Of a stretch of 64,000 bases of DNA, positions 1-8,034 are shown one piece after another. Made by a program: the position numbers and the translations under genes. The notes under the pieces were generated by a model. The model was not told where the DNA came from. It searched no databases and worked only from the letters and a program-made list of their open reading frames with translations. The stretch's first letter is position 1. Each line of letters begins with the position of its first letter. Source of the stretch: Entomortierella parvispora (Eukaryota > Mortierellomycota > Mortierellomycetes > Mortierellales > Mortierellaceae); the NCBI GenBank assembly GCA_963573315.1, contig OY752146.1, forward strand, positions 806,001 through 870,000, in the 5' to 3' direction.

Positions 1-585
1 GGGACGATCGACTCCTGCAATTGACCGCCCCGCCAGAAAAACAGACCCGAAACACGAAAACCAAAAAAACAGAAAACACAAGGTCGAGAACGCGAGCGGG
101 TCTCCTTCTCCGTCAAGACCTCCAACAGGCATCGGTTCATCTCTTTACCAACAAGAGATGAGCAGGAACCGACCAAAAAAATAAAATCAGCGGTCGCTGC
201 TTCTCCCCGCCTCTGAGAAGCAGTGCTCGCGAGTAGGTGGCTCCCTGCCCTACTCAAAGAGCACCCCTGGATCCTTGCAAGATCCAGAAGATCCATGCCA
301 AGGGCTCTGACGCTCCTCTCGGGTGTCACTTCCTCACTTGTCATGACCAAGGGCCGCCGTTTCCGTCGCCTTTTTCCTAAATAGTCTTCCACCCCTACCT
401 CCCTGGGCCCGATCTGTATGGATCGTGAAGCCCTTGTTCCCGCTTAGCGAAGGGCGAGCCACTTTTTTTAGAAAAAACAGATAGTTCGGCAGTAGTAACC
501 TTTATCATTACCAGCGAGGGGGAACACTTTGGGAAAGCTTCGGCACCCCCCCGCATGGAATAAACCGAAGAGTATCTCTCTCTTC
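1..585 (+). mobile_element. 3' end of an upstream LINE copy (copy 0, truncated by window edge)
   Basis: The sequence matches the 3' untranslated region of the complete copies downstream (compare 7253-7836), starting about 41 bases after the point where ORF2 would stop. The body of this copy lies outside the window, so the array has at least four units. It belongs to the same 3'-UTR sequence class as copies 1 and 2 and differs from copy 3 at several sites. Its 3' end meets a 25-base tRNA-Lys fragment, as in all other copies. There is no poly(A) tail at the junction; the last bases are a CT-rich run. Confidence 0.93.
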
Positions 586-610
586 GCCCGGCTAGCTCAA
601 TCGGTAGAGC
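586..610 (+). repeat. 5' 25 bases of tRNA-Lys(CUU), junction copy 0 / copy 1
   Basis: These 25 bases are identical to bases 1-25 of the intact tRNA-Lys at 22334-22358. They cover the 5' acceptor strand and the D arm, including the Pol III A box, and stop before base 26. There is no anticodon arm, T arm or B box, so this is a scar and not a working tRNA gene. It is best read as a target-site duplication left by insertion of the LINE. Confidence 0.95.
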
Positions 611-783
611 AGAGCAACTCTTTCTTTCCCAGTTCCGCAAATAATTGAATTAGCAGTCACTGTTACTTTCAGTTTTTTGTTCATCCTCATCGCTTTTTTG
701 CTCATTGCATTTCGTCGGTCATTAGCAAAGTGCTCAGCTCCGGGAAGGACCATCACACCACCATGAATCAACAACTCGTCACC

Positions 784-3135
784 ATGGACGACCCCAACAT
801 GCCTGCGTCTCCGCATCTGGTCACTACAGTTGCCGGGATAGACCCTTTGGGGGTGGGATCTATCTCCACCAACGCTAGTGTCAGTGCCGAGGCGGCCGCA
901 TCGGGTCAGCCCATTTCGTCCGTTAGGACCACCCTCGCGGGTGAGCGATCACCCCTGAACCAACCTGCCACGTCGCATGATGCCGATAGGCTTGGGAGAC
1001 CATCCGCATCATCCACCTCTGGCAGGGGTTCAGGAGGGACCGCCGTAGTCCACAACACAACGGCCAAGACCACCCCTGGGGGTGAGCCGTCTTCTTTGTC
1101 CACCACTACCATGTCTGGTCGTGCCGATGAGCCTGGGCAGCCATCCGCACGCCCCACCTCTGGTAGGGTGCCATTGAAATCGGCTTTAGTCTTGGAGAAG
1201 CCTGCAGGACAGTCAGGAGGGACTGGTCCTGTGTCATCATCATCGTCGAAGTCTGCCGCTTCATCTCCCTCGGGTCTGAGGGATGAGGAGATGGAGGAGC
1301 AGGCTCCCATTCCTCCCATGCCCGCGGCGGGTCCGATGCCGATTCGGACATACGCCTTTGCTGCGGGTGCCCGTGCAGAGTCCAAACGCAGTCAGGAGGT
1401 TCTTCGTCGCCGAGTCGAGGCCAGGGTACAGGCCCAACTCCCCCAGCACTTTACACGGCTTAGAAGGGGAGCGGCGGTTATTATTTATGAGAACACGAAG
1501 GTCAGGGCAGAGGACCTGCAACTGGAGTTGAACAAACTCCTAGATGCACGCTGTGTCCTGAAGAACGATACATACGGGATCTCAGTTGTCGGATTCCTCC
1601 ATGCAAAGGACCTGGAGGAATTTCTCGTCACCCCTGTGGTGGTCAAGGGCGTCCGTCTCCGAGTGGAAAGAGCGGTGCACTCGACGGGGTCTCGACTTCA
1701 AATCCGAGCGGAATCGGTCTTTGAGTTGGACCCTGACGACCTTGAGAAAGAATTGAAGCGGATCTTCCAGGAAGCAGGGGAGATCAAATACATCAACCCG
1801 CACTATGTGACGGGATCAAAGGAGACGTTGACAGGAGTGGTGGATTTCATCCTGGAGATCCCCTCTGGAAAGCTCAAGGACCTGCAGCTGCCCCGGATGG
1901 CGGCGCTGTCAGGAGTAAACACTCTGTTTACCTGGCCCAAGGGAGGCAAGGTCTGTTACAGATGTGGGACGGACGAGCACATCAGGAGGGAGTGTCCTCA
2001 TCCAATCACTTGGTCGGTCGATCAAGGAGAGCCGTTGGAGACAGCGATGATGGTAAAGGCATTTCCGGACACTGAAATCACCCAGCCAACAGTCAACACC
2101 CATAGTCAGTCAGGCAACAAATCCACAGCCAATAAAGCTGGTTCAAACAAACTCAATACGCAGCGAGACAATGAGGAGGAATGGACTACGGTAGGACAGA
2201 AGAAACGTCCTTACAGTACAAGATCCCGTCCTGGCCCGCAATCCGACTCGGACAACCCTGTGGAGAGGAAGAAGACTCAACAGGGAAGTGCCAGTGGAGC
2301 AGGCAATGGAGGAGGGAAAAAACCCGAAGACGGCGGTGGAAGCAAAGGCAAGGGGAAGGCCAAAGCCAACACCGACGACCACCAGGAGCAGAGGAAGGAG
2401 TCCGAAGCTCGGGTGGACGTGAACAGGGGGACAGAGGAGGGCTCTGCTGTATCCAACAGCAAGAGCACTCCTACTGCTACCAAAGCTAGTGTGACCTTTG
2501 CACCATCTGGAAACAGCTCTGGAGCAGCAGGGTCAGGAACGAGCGGTCCCACTGAGACCGTCAAGGGTACTAATGCAGTCAGCAACGGTAACCAGACTGC
2601 AGAGTCCACCTCTGCCGATATTCAAACAGCAACATCATCCAAGATCGCACAGGAGCAAGAGGCGGCGAAGGTAGCAGCTGCCCAACAAGCTATGATCAGG
2701 GCAGAAGAAGAACAGGCCCGGTTAGCACAGGAATACGCCCGCCAGCAGGAAGCCTGGTTAGCACAGGAACAGGCCCGTCAGCAATGGGAACATGCCCAGC
2801 AGGAAGCCTGGCAAGCAGCTGCGGCAGCAGCTGCAGGGGAAGCTGCAGATGAGGCCTCGGCAGCGGCGGAAGCTTTCAGGGCAGCAGACAATACCCATGA
2901 CATATTCGACGAGGATGACTTTATGGATGATATGGACCCGGAAGAGGTAGACATCGAGATGTATATGAAAACATCAGGACGGTCTAGAGCCGAGGTGGAG
3001 GCGATGATAACGCTCAAGATGGCCGCCCGAATCAGAAAAAAGTCGACTGGGAAATCAATTGTGAAGGCAGTCGGGAAACCAATTGGAAAGCCCATTGGAA
3101 AACCGACGACGAGAGCCAGCAAGTCGACTAAGTAG
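784..3135 (+). CDS. LINE copy 1 ORF1 protein (CCHC zinc-knuckle nucleic-acid-binding protein)
   Basis: This 783-residue protein probably coats the element RNA and forms the ribonucleoprotein used for retrotransposition. A CCHC zinc knuckle (C-X2-C-X4-H-X4-C) spans residues 391-404. The N-terminal 200 residues are rich in Ser, Thr, Pro and Gly; the region after the knuckle is charged and low-complexity; a Gln/Ala/Glu-rich stretch (codons in 2640-2880) is probably helical or coiled-coil. The C-terminus has repeated GKPIGKP-type units. I chose the ATG at 784 because it has a strong context (CACCATGG) and is the first in-frame ATG shared by all three copies; copy 1 also has an in-frame ATG at 763 that is GTG elsewhere. 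Sequence differs from copies 2 and 3 in several N-terminal blocks. Confidence 0.88.
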   Translation: MDDPNMPASPHLVTTVAGIDPLGVGSISTNASVSAEAAASGQPISSVRTTLAGERSPLNQPATSHDADRLGRPSASSTSGRGSGGTAVVHNTTAKTTPGGEPSSLSTTTMSGRADEPGQPSARPTSGRVPLKSALVLEKPAGQSGGTGPVSSSSSKSAASSPSGLRDEEMEEQAPIPPMPAAGPMPIRTYAFAAGARAESKRSQEVLRRRVEARVQAQLPQHFTRLRRGAAVIIYENTKVRAEDLQLELNKLLDARCVLKNDTYGISVVGFLHAKDLEEFLVTPVVVKGVRLRVERAVHSTGSRLQIRAESVFELDPDDLEKELKRIFQEAGEIKYINPHYVTGSKETLTGVVDFILEIPSGKLKDLQLPRMAALSGVNTLFTWPKGGKVCYRCGTDEHIRRECPHPITWSVDQGEPLETAMMVKAFPDTEITQPTVNTHSQSGNKSTANKAGSNKLNTQRDNEEEWTTVGQKKRPYSTRSRPGPQSDSDNPVERKKTQQGSASGAGNGGGKKPEDGGGSKGKGKAKANTDDHQEQRKESEARVDVNRGTEEGSAVSNSKSTPTATKASVTFAPSGNSSGAAGSGTSGPTETVKGTNAVSNGNQTAESTSADIQTATSSKIAQEQEAAKVAAAQQAMIRAEEEQARLAQEYARQQEAWLAQEQARQQWEHAQQEAWQAAAAAAAGEAADEASAAAEAFRAADNTHDIFDEDDFMDDMDPEEVDIEMYMKTSGRSRAEVEAMITLKMAARIRKKSTGKSIVKAVGKPIGKPIGKPTTRASKSTK

Positions 3136-3179
3136 AGACTTGTCTCTGCCCGTCGCCTTCTTCCAACTGTTTTTTCCCA

Positions 3180-6100
3180 ATGCCTGTACAACCTATACCA
3201 CCGAACGCGTCCACGTATGCCAACCTTCGGGTAGCGACGTTGAACGTAAGATCTATTCTCAGCGATGAGAATCGCCGTGCATTCTTTGCATGGTTAAAAA
3301 ATCAACCAATTGACATCATTGCGATCCAGGAGACCGCAAACTTTGGGATCTTTAATGACACCGTCAAAGCCAAATGGACAAGAGATTGGGGGGAGAGGGG
3401 CAAGTCCCTCTTTACCCGATATTGCGGCCTGCTGGTTTGTCATGAAAGATTCTTCCTCACCGACACTGTGGAGCTTGGAGAAGGCCGTATCCTATCGGCC
3501 ATCCTCAAAGCGGCAGGACAGGACGAGGATACTCTTAGGATCACAAACTTATATCTTCCAGCCAACGACAGAGAGCAGCCAATTTTTCTTGCCAGATTGG
3601 ACGTGGGCAGAATTGCACACCCTCTCACAGTCGTCCTGGGAGACTTCAACAACACAATGCACCCGATGTTAGACAGAAACCCTCCACGAACAGTAGAACT
3701 TCAACAAGAATACCGCTACACTGCACCCTGGCAGAATGTAGTGGACGCCTTGATGACGCCGCTGAACCTGGTGGACACTGCCCTCCCTCGGACAAAGAAC
3801 AAACCATACTATACTCACTACCACGTCAGGACTGTCGCCGTCACCCCCCAGAACATGGCAATCCGTCGCGCCTTTTTGGAGGCCGCGGATCCGCTAGAGC
3901 TGGAGAGGGAGAGGCCAGCGATAGGGGATGGAGCGGAGCTGCTAGCCATGCTAGACAGAGACGATGACCTGGTGGAGAACCCAGCAACTCCGGGACAGCC
4001 CGGAATTATCTTGAACACAAACTCAAGGATTGACTATCTGATGGTGTCGGCTACAATGCTTGGATCAGTCTCGGCCCAGGAGGTTCGCTCTTGCGACATT
4101 TACTGGCCCGACAAAAAATCCAAGCTCGACCATCGACTAGTCTCTGCCACACTTTTTACTACGGACAAACCTCCATACTGTGCTTCCGAGGTACTGGATG
4201 AGCGTCTGTTGCACGACCCGACCTTTGTGGAAAAGGTGAACTCTCTCTTTGCGGATCTGGCAGAGAAGAGGAGTCAGCCCGACTCGCCACCCATGTCCAC
4301 CTGTTGGGACGAGTGCAAGACCAGGATCTTGGAGGAAGGTCTGAAATATGCAAAGAAAAAAAGAAGAGATAACATGGACAAGCGTCGAAAGTTGACCAGG
4401 GATCTCGCGCAAGCGGACGCTACTCTCGACCAGCACCCCAGGAACAAGAAGGCAATTGCAAGGAGGTTGCAATGTCTTGATGACCTGGGTGAGCTGTCCA
4501 AGTACGAACTTCAAAAGGTGGCGCTGATGGCCAAGGTGAAATGGGTGGAGGAAGGAGAGAAGGCCACGCCGTTTTTTACCATGCTTCTTCACGCACGCCG
4601 TAGGAAAGCAACTATCGCAGCTCTTAAAAACAGGGAGGGAGAATCAAAAGAGGACATGGACTCGATTGAATCGATCGCCCGCGAGTTTTATTCTGAGCTA
4701 TACACGTCAGAGCCGACTGACCGGACCGCACAGGAGACGCTCCTGAGTGCAGTCCACACGTCGGTGAACGCCAGAGATAAGATCGATCTGGATGCGGATC
4801 TCACGGAGGGAGAGATTACGTCTGCGATTCAAGCCATGGCGGCTCGATCCTCTCCAGGAACTGACGGGCTCACCTACGCATTCTACAAAGCTTTCAAATC
4901 CAAGATCACACCGGTCCTCATGGAGATATTTAACGATATCAAGCCAGGATCAGTCGCGTCTATGCCCGAATCGCATGGTCAGTCTCTGACTATCTTGCTG
5001 TTCAAAAAGGGGGATGCGGAGCAAATAGGGAATTACCGCCCTATTTCCCTCACGCAGTGTGATTACAAGATTTTTACAAAGGTCTTGACCAACCGGATGA
5101 ACCCTGTTGCCGACAAGATCTTGAATGTTCATCAAACGGGATTTATCCCAGAACGACAAGGACACGACAACGTCATGTTGCTGGAGTTGCTGGTTCATTA
5201 CTTTCAAGACGGGAGCAAGGGAGACGCTTCGATCTTGAGTCTGGATCAGCAAAAGGCGTATGATAGGGTGGAATGGGGATACCTGCATCTGTGCTTGGAG
5301 CGCTTTGGATTTGGCCCGAGGCTCAGGCACTGGATCAAGCTTTGTTACACAGAGCTAGAGGCAACCATCCACTTGGGGTCGCGCAAATCGGATCCGTACC
5401 AGATCAAGAGAGGACTTCGCCAAGGTGATCCCCTCGCGCCGATCTTGTTCAATTTTGTACTGGAGCCGTTCCTTTTACATTACACACGAACCGCCAGGGG
5501 GCCCATGGTCCCTGGCATCCGTCCCAAGGTTGCCGCCTTTGCAGATGACACCAATCTGCTGATGGGACCAGGAGATGATATCCACGCTCAGAATGCAATC
5601 CGGCTCCACGAAGCGGCGTCTGGGGCTCGCATCAACCACGACAAATCCACTCTGATCCCTCTGACCGAGACCGCTCACACGGTCATCGCTGTCCCAAATG
5701 TCAATGCGGTGCCCTTCGGGACCGCATTTGAGCACTTGGGAATCGTGTTGCAGTCAGGTGAACGCGACATGAAGGGGATTGAGAAGGGAATTCTCGGAAA
5801 ACTGGAGAACGCAATTGCTGGATGGCGATTGAGAAAGCTGACGTTTGAAGGTCGTGTGACGGTACTGAACACGTACTTTTTGTCAAAGCTGTGGTATGTC
5901 GCACCATTCTACACCTTTACGGCGTCGTTCTACCAGGAGTTGGACAAGCTGACCCGTCACATTTTGTGGCCAACAACAAACGCTCGTGTGAGTCTGAATT
6001 GGTACCGCCAGCCCAAGAAATGGGGTGGATACGGACTCTTGCACCCCGAACACCAGATCAAAGCCCTGAAAGCAAAATGGATGGCACGCCGACTGGAGAC

Positions 6101-7211
6101 CCCGGCCCAGAGATGGGTTCCTCTGTTGGAGACGATTGTCAGAGAGGGGACAGCCAACGGCGGAGGTCAAGCCATTTTTGCTCTAGAAAACCCAACACAG
6201 AGAGGGACAAGGCTATTGGGCCTGTCAGACCCCCCTCTCCCAGCCAGCATCCTCGCCAGTGTCCATGCGTTCCAGGAGCTGGACATCAAAGAGGCCCCGC
6301 GCCCAGAGCGAAGAATTGGATATCGCTTCCAACTCTTTGATGGCGAGTGTGCGACCAACGCCTTTGAGGTCAAGAGGGCTCGTCTGTACCTGGGCAAAGT
6401 AGCACGAGAGGCCCAAGTAGGACGACCTCTTCCTAAAGCCAAGAGGGACTGGCCTGCCATCCCAAGCCTGATGAACTTTAGATCCATCGAGGTGGACCGG
6501 ACGGGACCTGGGCCTCATCCCGAAAGGAACTCTATGCCTCCGATCCCGGACGAAGAGTGGAAGGTGTGTTGGGAGCGCTTCTGGGCGACCGAGCGACGCC
6601 CCAACGAGCGCCACTTTCTGTACCAGCTCCATCACAGAGCGGTATGGACCAAGGGATTCAAGTCGACCATAATACTCAATCAACCGGTGGAGAACAAGTG
6701 GTGCAGGAGGTGCATCGCCCATGACCCACCGATACAAGTCCATGAGAACACAGTCCATGCTTTTCACGACTGCCCACAAGTGTTGGCAGAATGGGATCGA
6801 GTCCGCGAGAGGATCGAAACCCTCTGCCAGACAGGACCGCTATCCACAATAGTGTATCACGATATACTCTGTTGGCCCCGAGTAGCGGACCTGCCACCTC
6901 TGGCCATCCACCTGCATTCTACCGTCACTCAAACCATATGGCAAAGCTATTGTGCCCTTGGAGATGGAGAACGACAGGCGGATATATACCTGAGAGGAGC
7001 AGTTGTATCAGCGTTCAAGACACGAGCCAAGGTAGAACAGGCGCGAGCCATCTACCGTGATCAAGTGGAACACCACCAACGAGCTCGAGGCCAATTAGGG
7101 CAAGAGCCGTCGACAAAGAACTACGACCAGTTTGTGTCTGTGTGGCACCATCCTCCTCACATCACGGTCTTTCGAGATCGGCTGGAATGGGGAGAGATGT
7201 GGAGCAATTAA
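3180..7211 (+). CDS. LINE copy 1 ORF2 protein (endonuclease-reverse transcriptase)
   Basis: This 1,343-residue protein should nick the target and copy the RNA into DNA there. Its N-terminal AP-endonuclease fold shows the expected residues: N22, E51, D155-F-N157, R283-I-D285-Y, and D317-H318. The reverse transcriptase covers about residues 545-830, with the ssPGTDGL block, NYRPISL, the catalytic D689 in LSLDQQKAYD, RQGDPLAP and FADD (787-790). The C-terminus has a CCHC zinc finger (C1175, C1178, H1193, C1198) like that of many LINEs. The spacing between D155 and D285 is about twice that of human L1 endonuclease. ORF2 starts 44 bases after the ORF1 stop, so it needs reinitiation or another unusual way of starting translation. 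Confidence 0.95.
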   Translation: MPVQPIPPNASTYANLRVATLNVRSILSDENRRAFFAWLKNQPIDIIAIQETANFGIFNDTVKAKWTRDWGERGKSLFTRYCGLLVCHERFFLTDTVELGEGRILSAILKAAGQDEDTLRITNLYLPANDREQPIFLARLDVGRIAHPLTVVLGDFNNTMHPMLDRNPPRTVELQQEYRYTAPWQNVVDALMTPLNLVDTALPRTKNKPYYTHYHVRTVAVTPQNMAIRRAFLEAADPLELERERPAIGDGAELLAMLDRDDDLVENPATPGQPGIILNTNSRIDYLMVSATMLGSVSAQEVRSCDIYWPDKKSKLDHRLVSATLFTTDKPPYCASEVLDERLLHDPTFVEKVNSLFADLAEKRSQPDSPPMSTCWDECKTRILEEGLKYAKKKRRDNMDKRRKLTRDLAQADATLDQHPRNKKAIARRLQCLDDLGELSKYELQKVALMAKVKWVEEGEKATPFFTMLLHARRRKATIAALKNREGESKEDMDSIESIAREFYSELYTSEPTDRTAQETLLSAVHTSVNARDKIDLDADLTEGEITSAIQAMAARSSPGTDGLTYAFYKAFKSKITPVLMEIFNDIKPGSVASMPESHGQSLTILLFKKGDAEQIGNYRPISLTQCDYKIFTKVLTNRMNPVADKILNVHQTGFIPERQGHDNVMLLELLVHYFQDGSKGDASILSLDQQKAYDRVEWGYLHLCLERFGFGPRLRHWIKLCYTELEATIHLGSRKSDPYQIKRGLRQGDPLAPILFNFVLEPFLLHYTRTARGPMVPGIRPKVAAFADDTNLLMGPGDDIHAQNAIRLHEAASGARINHDKSTLIPLTETAHTVIAVPNVNAVPFGTAFEHLGIVLQSGERDMKGIEKGILGKLENAIAGWRLRKLTFEGRVTVLNTYFLSKLWYVAPFYTFTASFYQELDKLTRHILWPTTNARVSLNWYRQPKKWGGYGLLHPEHQIKALKAKWMARRLETPAQRWVPLLETIVREGTANGGGQAIFALENPTQRGTRLLGLSDPPLPASILASVHAFQELDIKEAPRPERRIGYRFQLFDGECATNAFEVKRARLYLGKVAREAQVGRPLPKAKRDWPAIPSLMNFRSIEVDRTGPGPHPERNSMPPIPDEEWKVCWERFWATERRPNERHFLYQLHHRAVWTKGFKSTIILNQPVENKWCRRCIAHDPPIQVHENTVHAFHDCPQVLAEWDRVRERIETLCQTGPLSTIVYHDILCWPRVADLPPLAIHLHSTVTQTIWQSYCALGDGERQADIYLRGAVVSAFKTRAKVEQARAIYRDQVEHHQRARGQLGQEPSTKNYDQFVSVWHHPPHITVFRDRLEWGEMWSN

Positions 7212-7449
7212 GTTTGCACCGCACGGTCCCGAACGATAAAAAACAAAATCAGGGACGATCGACTCCTGCAATTGACCGCCCCGCCAGAAAAACAGACCCG
7301 AAACACGAAAACCAAAAAAACAGAAAACACAAGGTCGAGAACGCGAGCGGGTCTCCTTCTCCGTCAAGACCTCCAACAGGCATCGGTTCATCTCTTTACC
7401 AACAAGAGATGAGCAGGAACCGACCAAAAAAATAAAATCAGCGGTCGCT

Positions 7450-7472
7450 GCTTCTCCCCGCCTCTGAGAAGC
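7450..7472 (+). promoter_or_regulatory. Hairpin 1 in LINE 3' UTR
   Basis: GCTTCTC pairs with GAGAAGC over a 9-base loop. The stem is kept in all copies. It may be part of the 3' structure recognised by the element's own RT; this role is inferred. Confidence 0.45.
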
Positions 7473-7517
7473 AGTGCTCGCGAGTAGGTGGCTCCCTGCC
7501 CTACTCAAAGAGCACCC

Positions 7518-7538
7518 CTGGATCCTTGCAAGATCCAG
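7518..7538 (+). promoter_or_regulatory. Hairpin 2 in LINE 3' UTR
   Basis: CTGGATC pairs perfectly with GATCCAG over the 7-base loop CTTGCAA, and is present unchanged in every copy. It is a second candidate element of an RT-recognition structure; the role is inferred. Confidence 0.5.
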
Positions 7539-7816
7539 AAGATCCATGCCAAGGGCTCTGACGCTCCTCTCGGGTGTCACTTCCTCACTTGTCATGACCA
7601 AGGGCCGCCGTTTCCGTCGCCTTTTTCCTAAATAGTCTTCCACCCCTACCTCCCTGGGCCCGATCTGTATGGATCGTGAAGCCCTTGTTCCCGCTTAGCG
7701 AAGGGCGAGCCACTTTTTTTAGAAAAAACAGATAGTTCGGCAGTAGTAACCTTTATCATTACCAGCGAGGGGGAACACTTTGGGAAAGCTTCGGCACCCC
7801 CCCGCATGGAATAAAC

Positions 7817-7837
7817 CGAAGAGTATCTCTCTCTTCG
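7817..7837 (+). promoter_or_regulatory. Terminal hairpin at LINE 3' end / tRNA boundary
   Basis: CGAAGAG and CTCTTCG form a 7-bp perfect stem with a 7-base loop, and the last base of the stem is base 1 of the tRNA fragment. The same hairpin occurs at 566-586, 15068-15088 and 22314-22334. An upstream CTTCGG (7789-7794) could pair instead with the overlapping CCGAAG (7816-7821), so two mutually exclusive foldings exist. The position exactly at the insertion boundary suggests a role in 3'-end definition or RT initiation (inference). Confidence 0.5.
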
Positions 7838-7861
7838 CCCGGCTAGCTCAATCGGTAGAGC
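7837..7861 (+). repeat. 5' 25 bases of tRNA-Lys(CUU), junction copy 1 / copy 2
   Basis: Identical to tRNA-Lys bases 1-25. It is followed by AGAGCAACTC, so the AGAGC at the tRNA end is doubled here, as in the copy 0/1 junction. Confidence 0.95.
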
Positions 7862-8034
7862 AGAGCAACTCTTTCTTTCCCAGTTCCGCAAATAATTGAA
7901 TTAGCAGTCACTGTTACTTTCAGTTTTTTGTTCATCCTCATCGCTTTTTTGCTCATTGCATTTCGTCGGTCATTAGCAAAGTGCTCAGCTCCGGGAAGGA
8001 CCATCACACCACCGTGAATCAACAACTCGTCACC

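Larger units (their letters stand above)
611..7836 (+). mobile_element. Non-LTR retrotransposon (LINE), complete copy 1, inserted in tRNA-Lys
   Basis: This is a 7,226-bp unit with a 5' UTR (611-783), ORF1 (784-3135), a 44-bp spacer, ORF2 (3180-7211) and a 625-bp 3' UTR (7212-7836). It has no LTRs and no poly(A) tail. ORF2 encodes an AP-endonuclease-like domain and a reverse transcriptase, the layout of the L1/Tx1-type lineages; no RNase H domain was recognised. The unit is flanked on both sides by the same 25-base tRNA 5' fragment. The 5' junction reads tRNA...AGAGC followed by AGAGCAACTC. Both ORFs are open, so this copy could be active. Placement in a clade needs an RT phylogeny. Confidence 0.95.

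Noticed and set aside
730-783. ORF1 start at GTG (730, 7981, 15227)
   Set aside because: GTG is not a normal nuclear start in fungi. The first ATG shared by all copies, in a strong context, lies 54 bases downstream.
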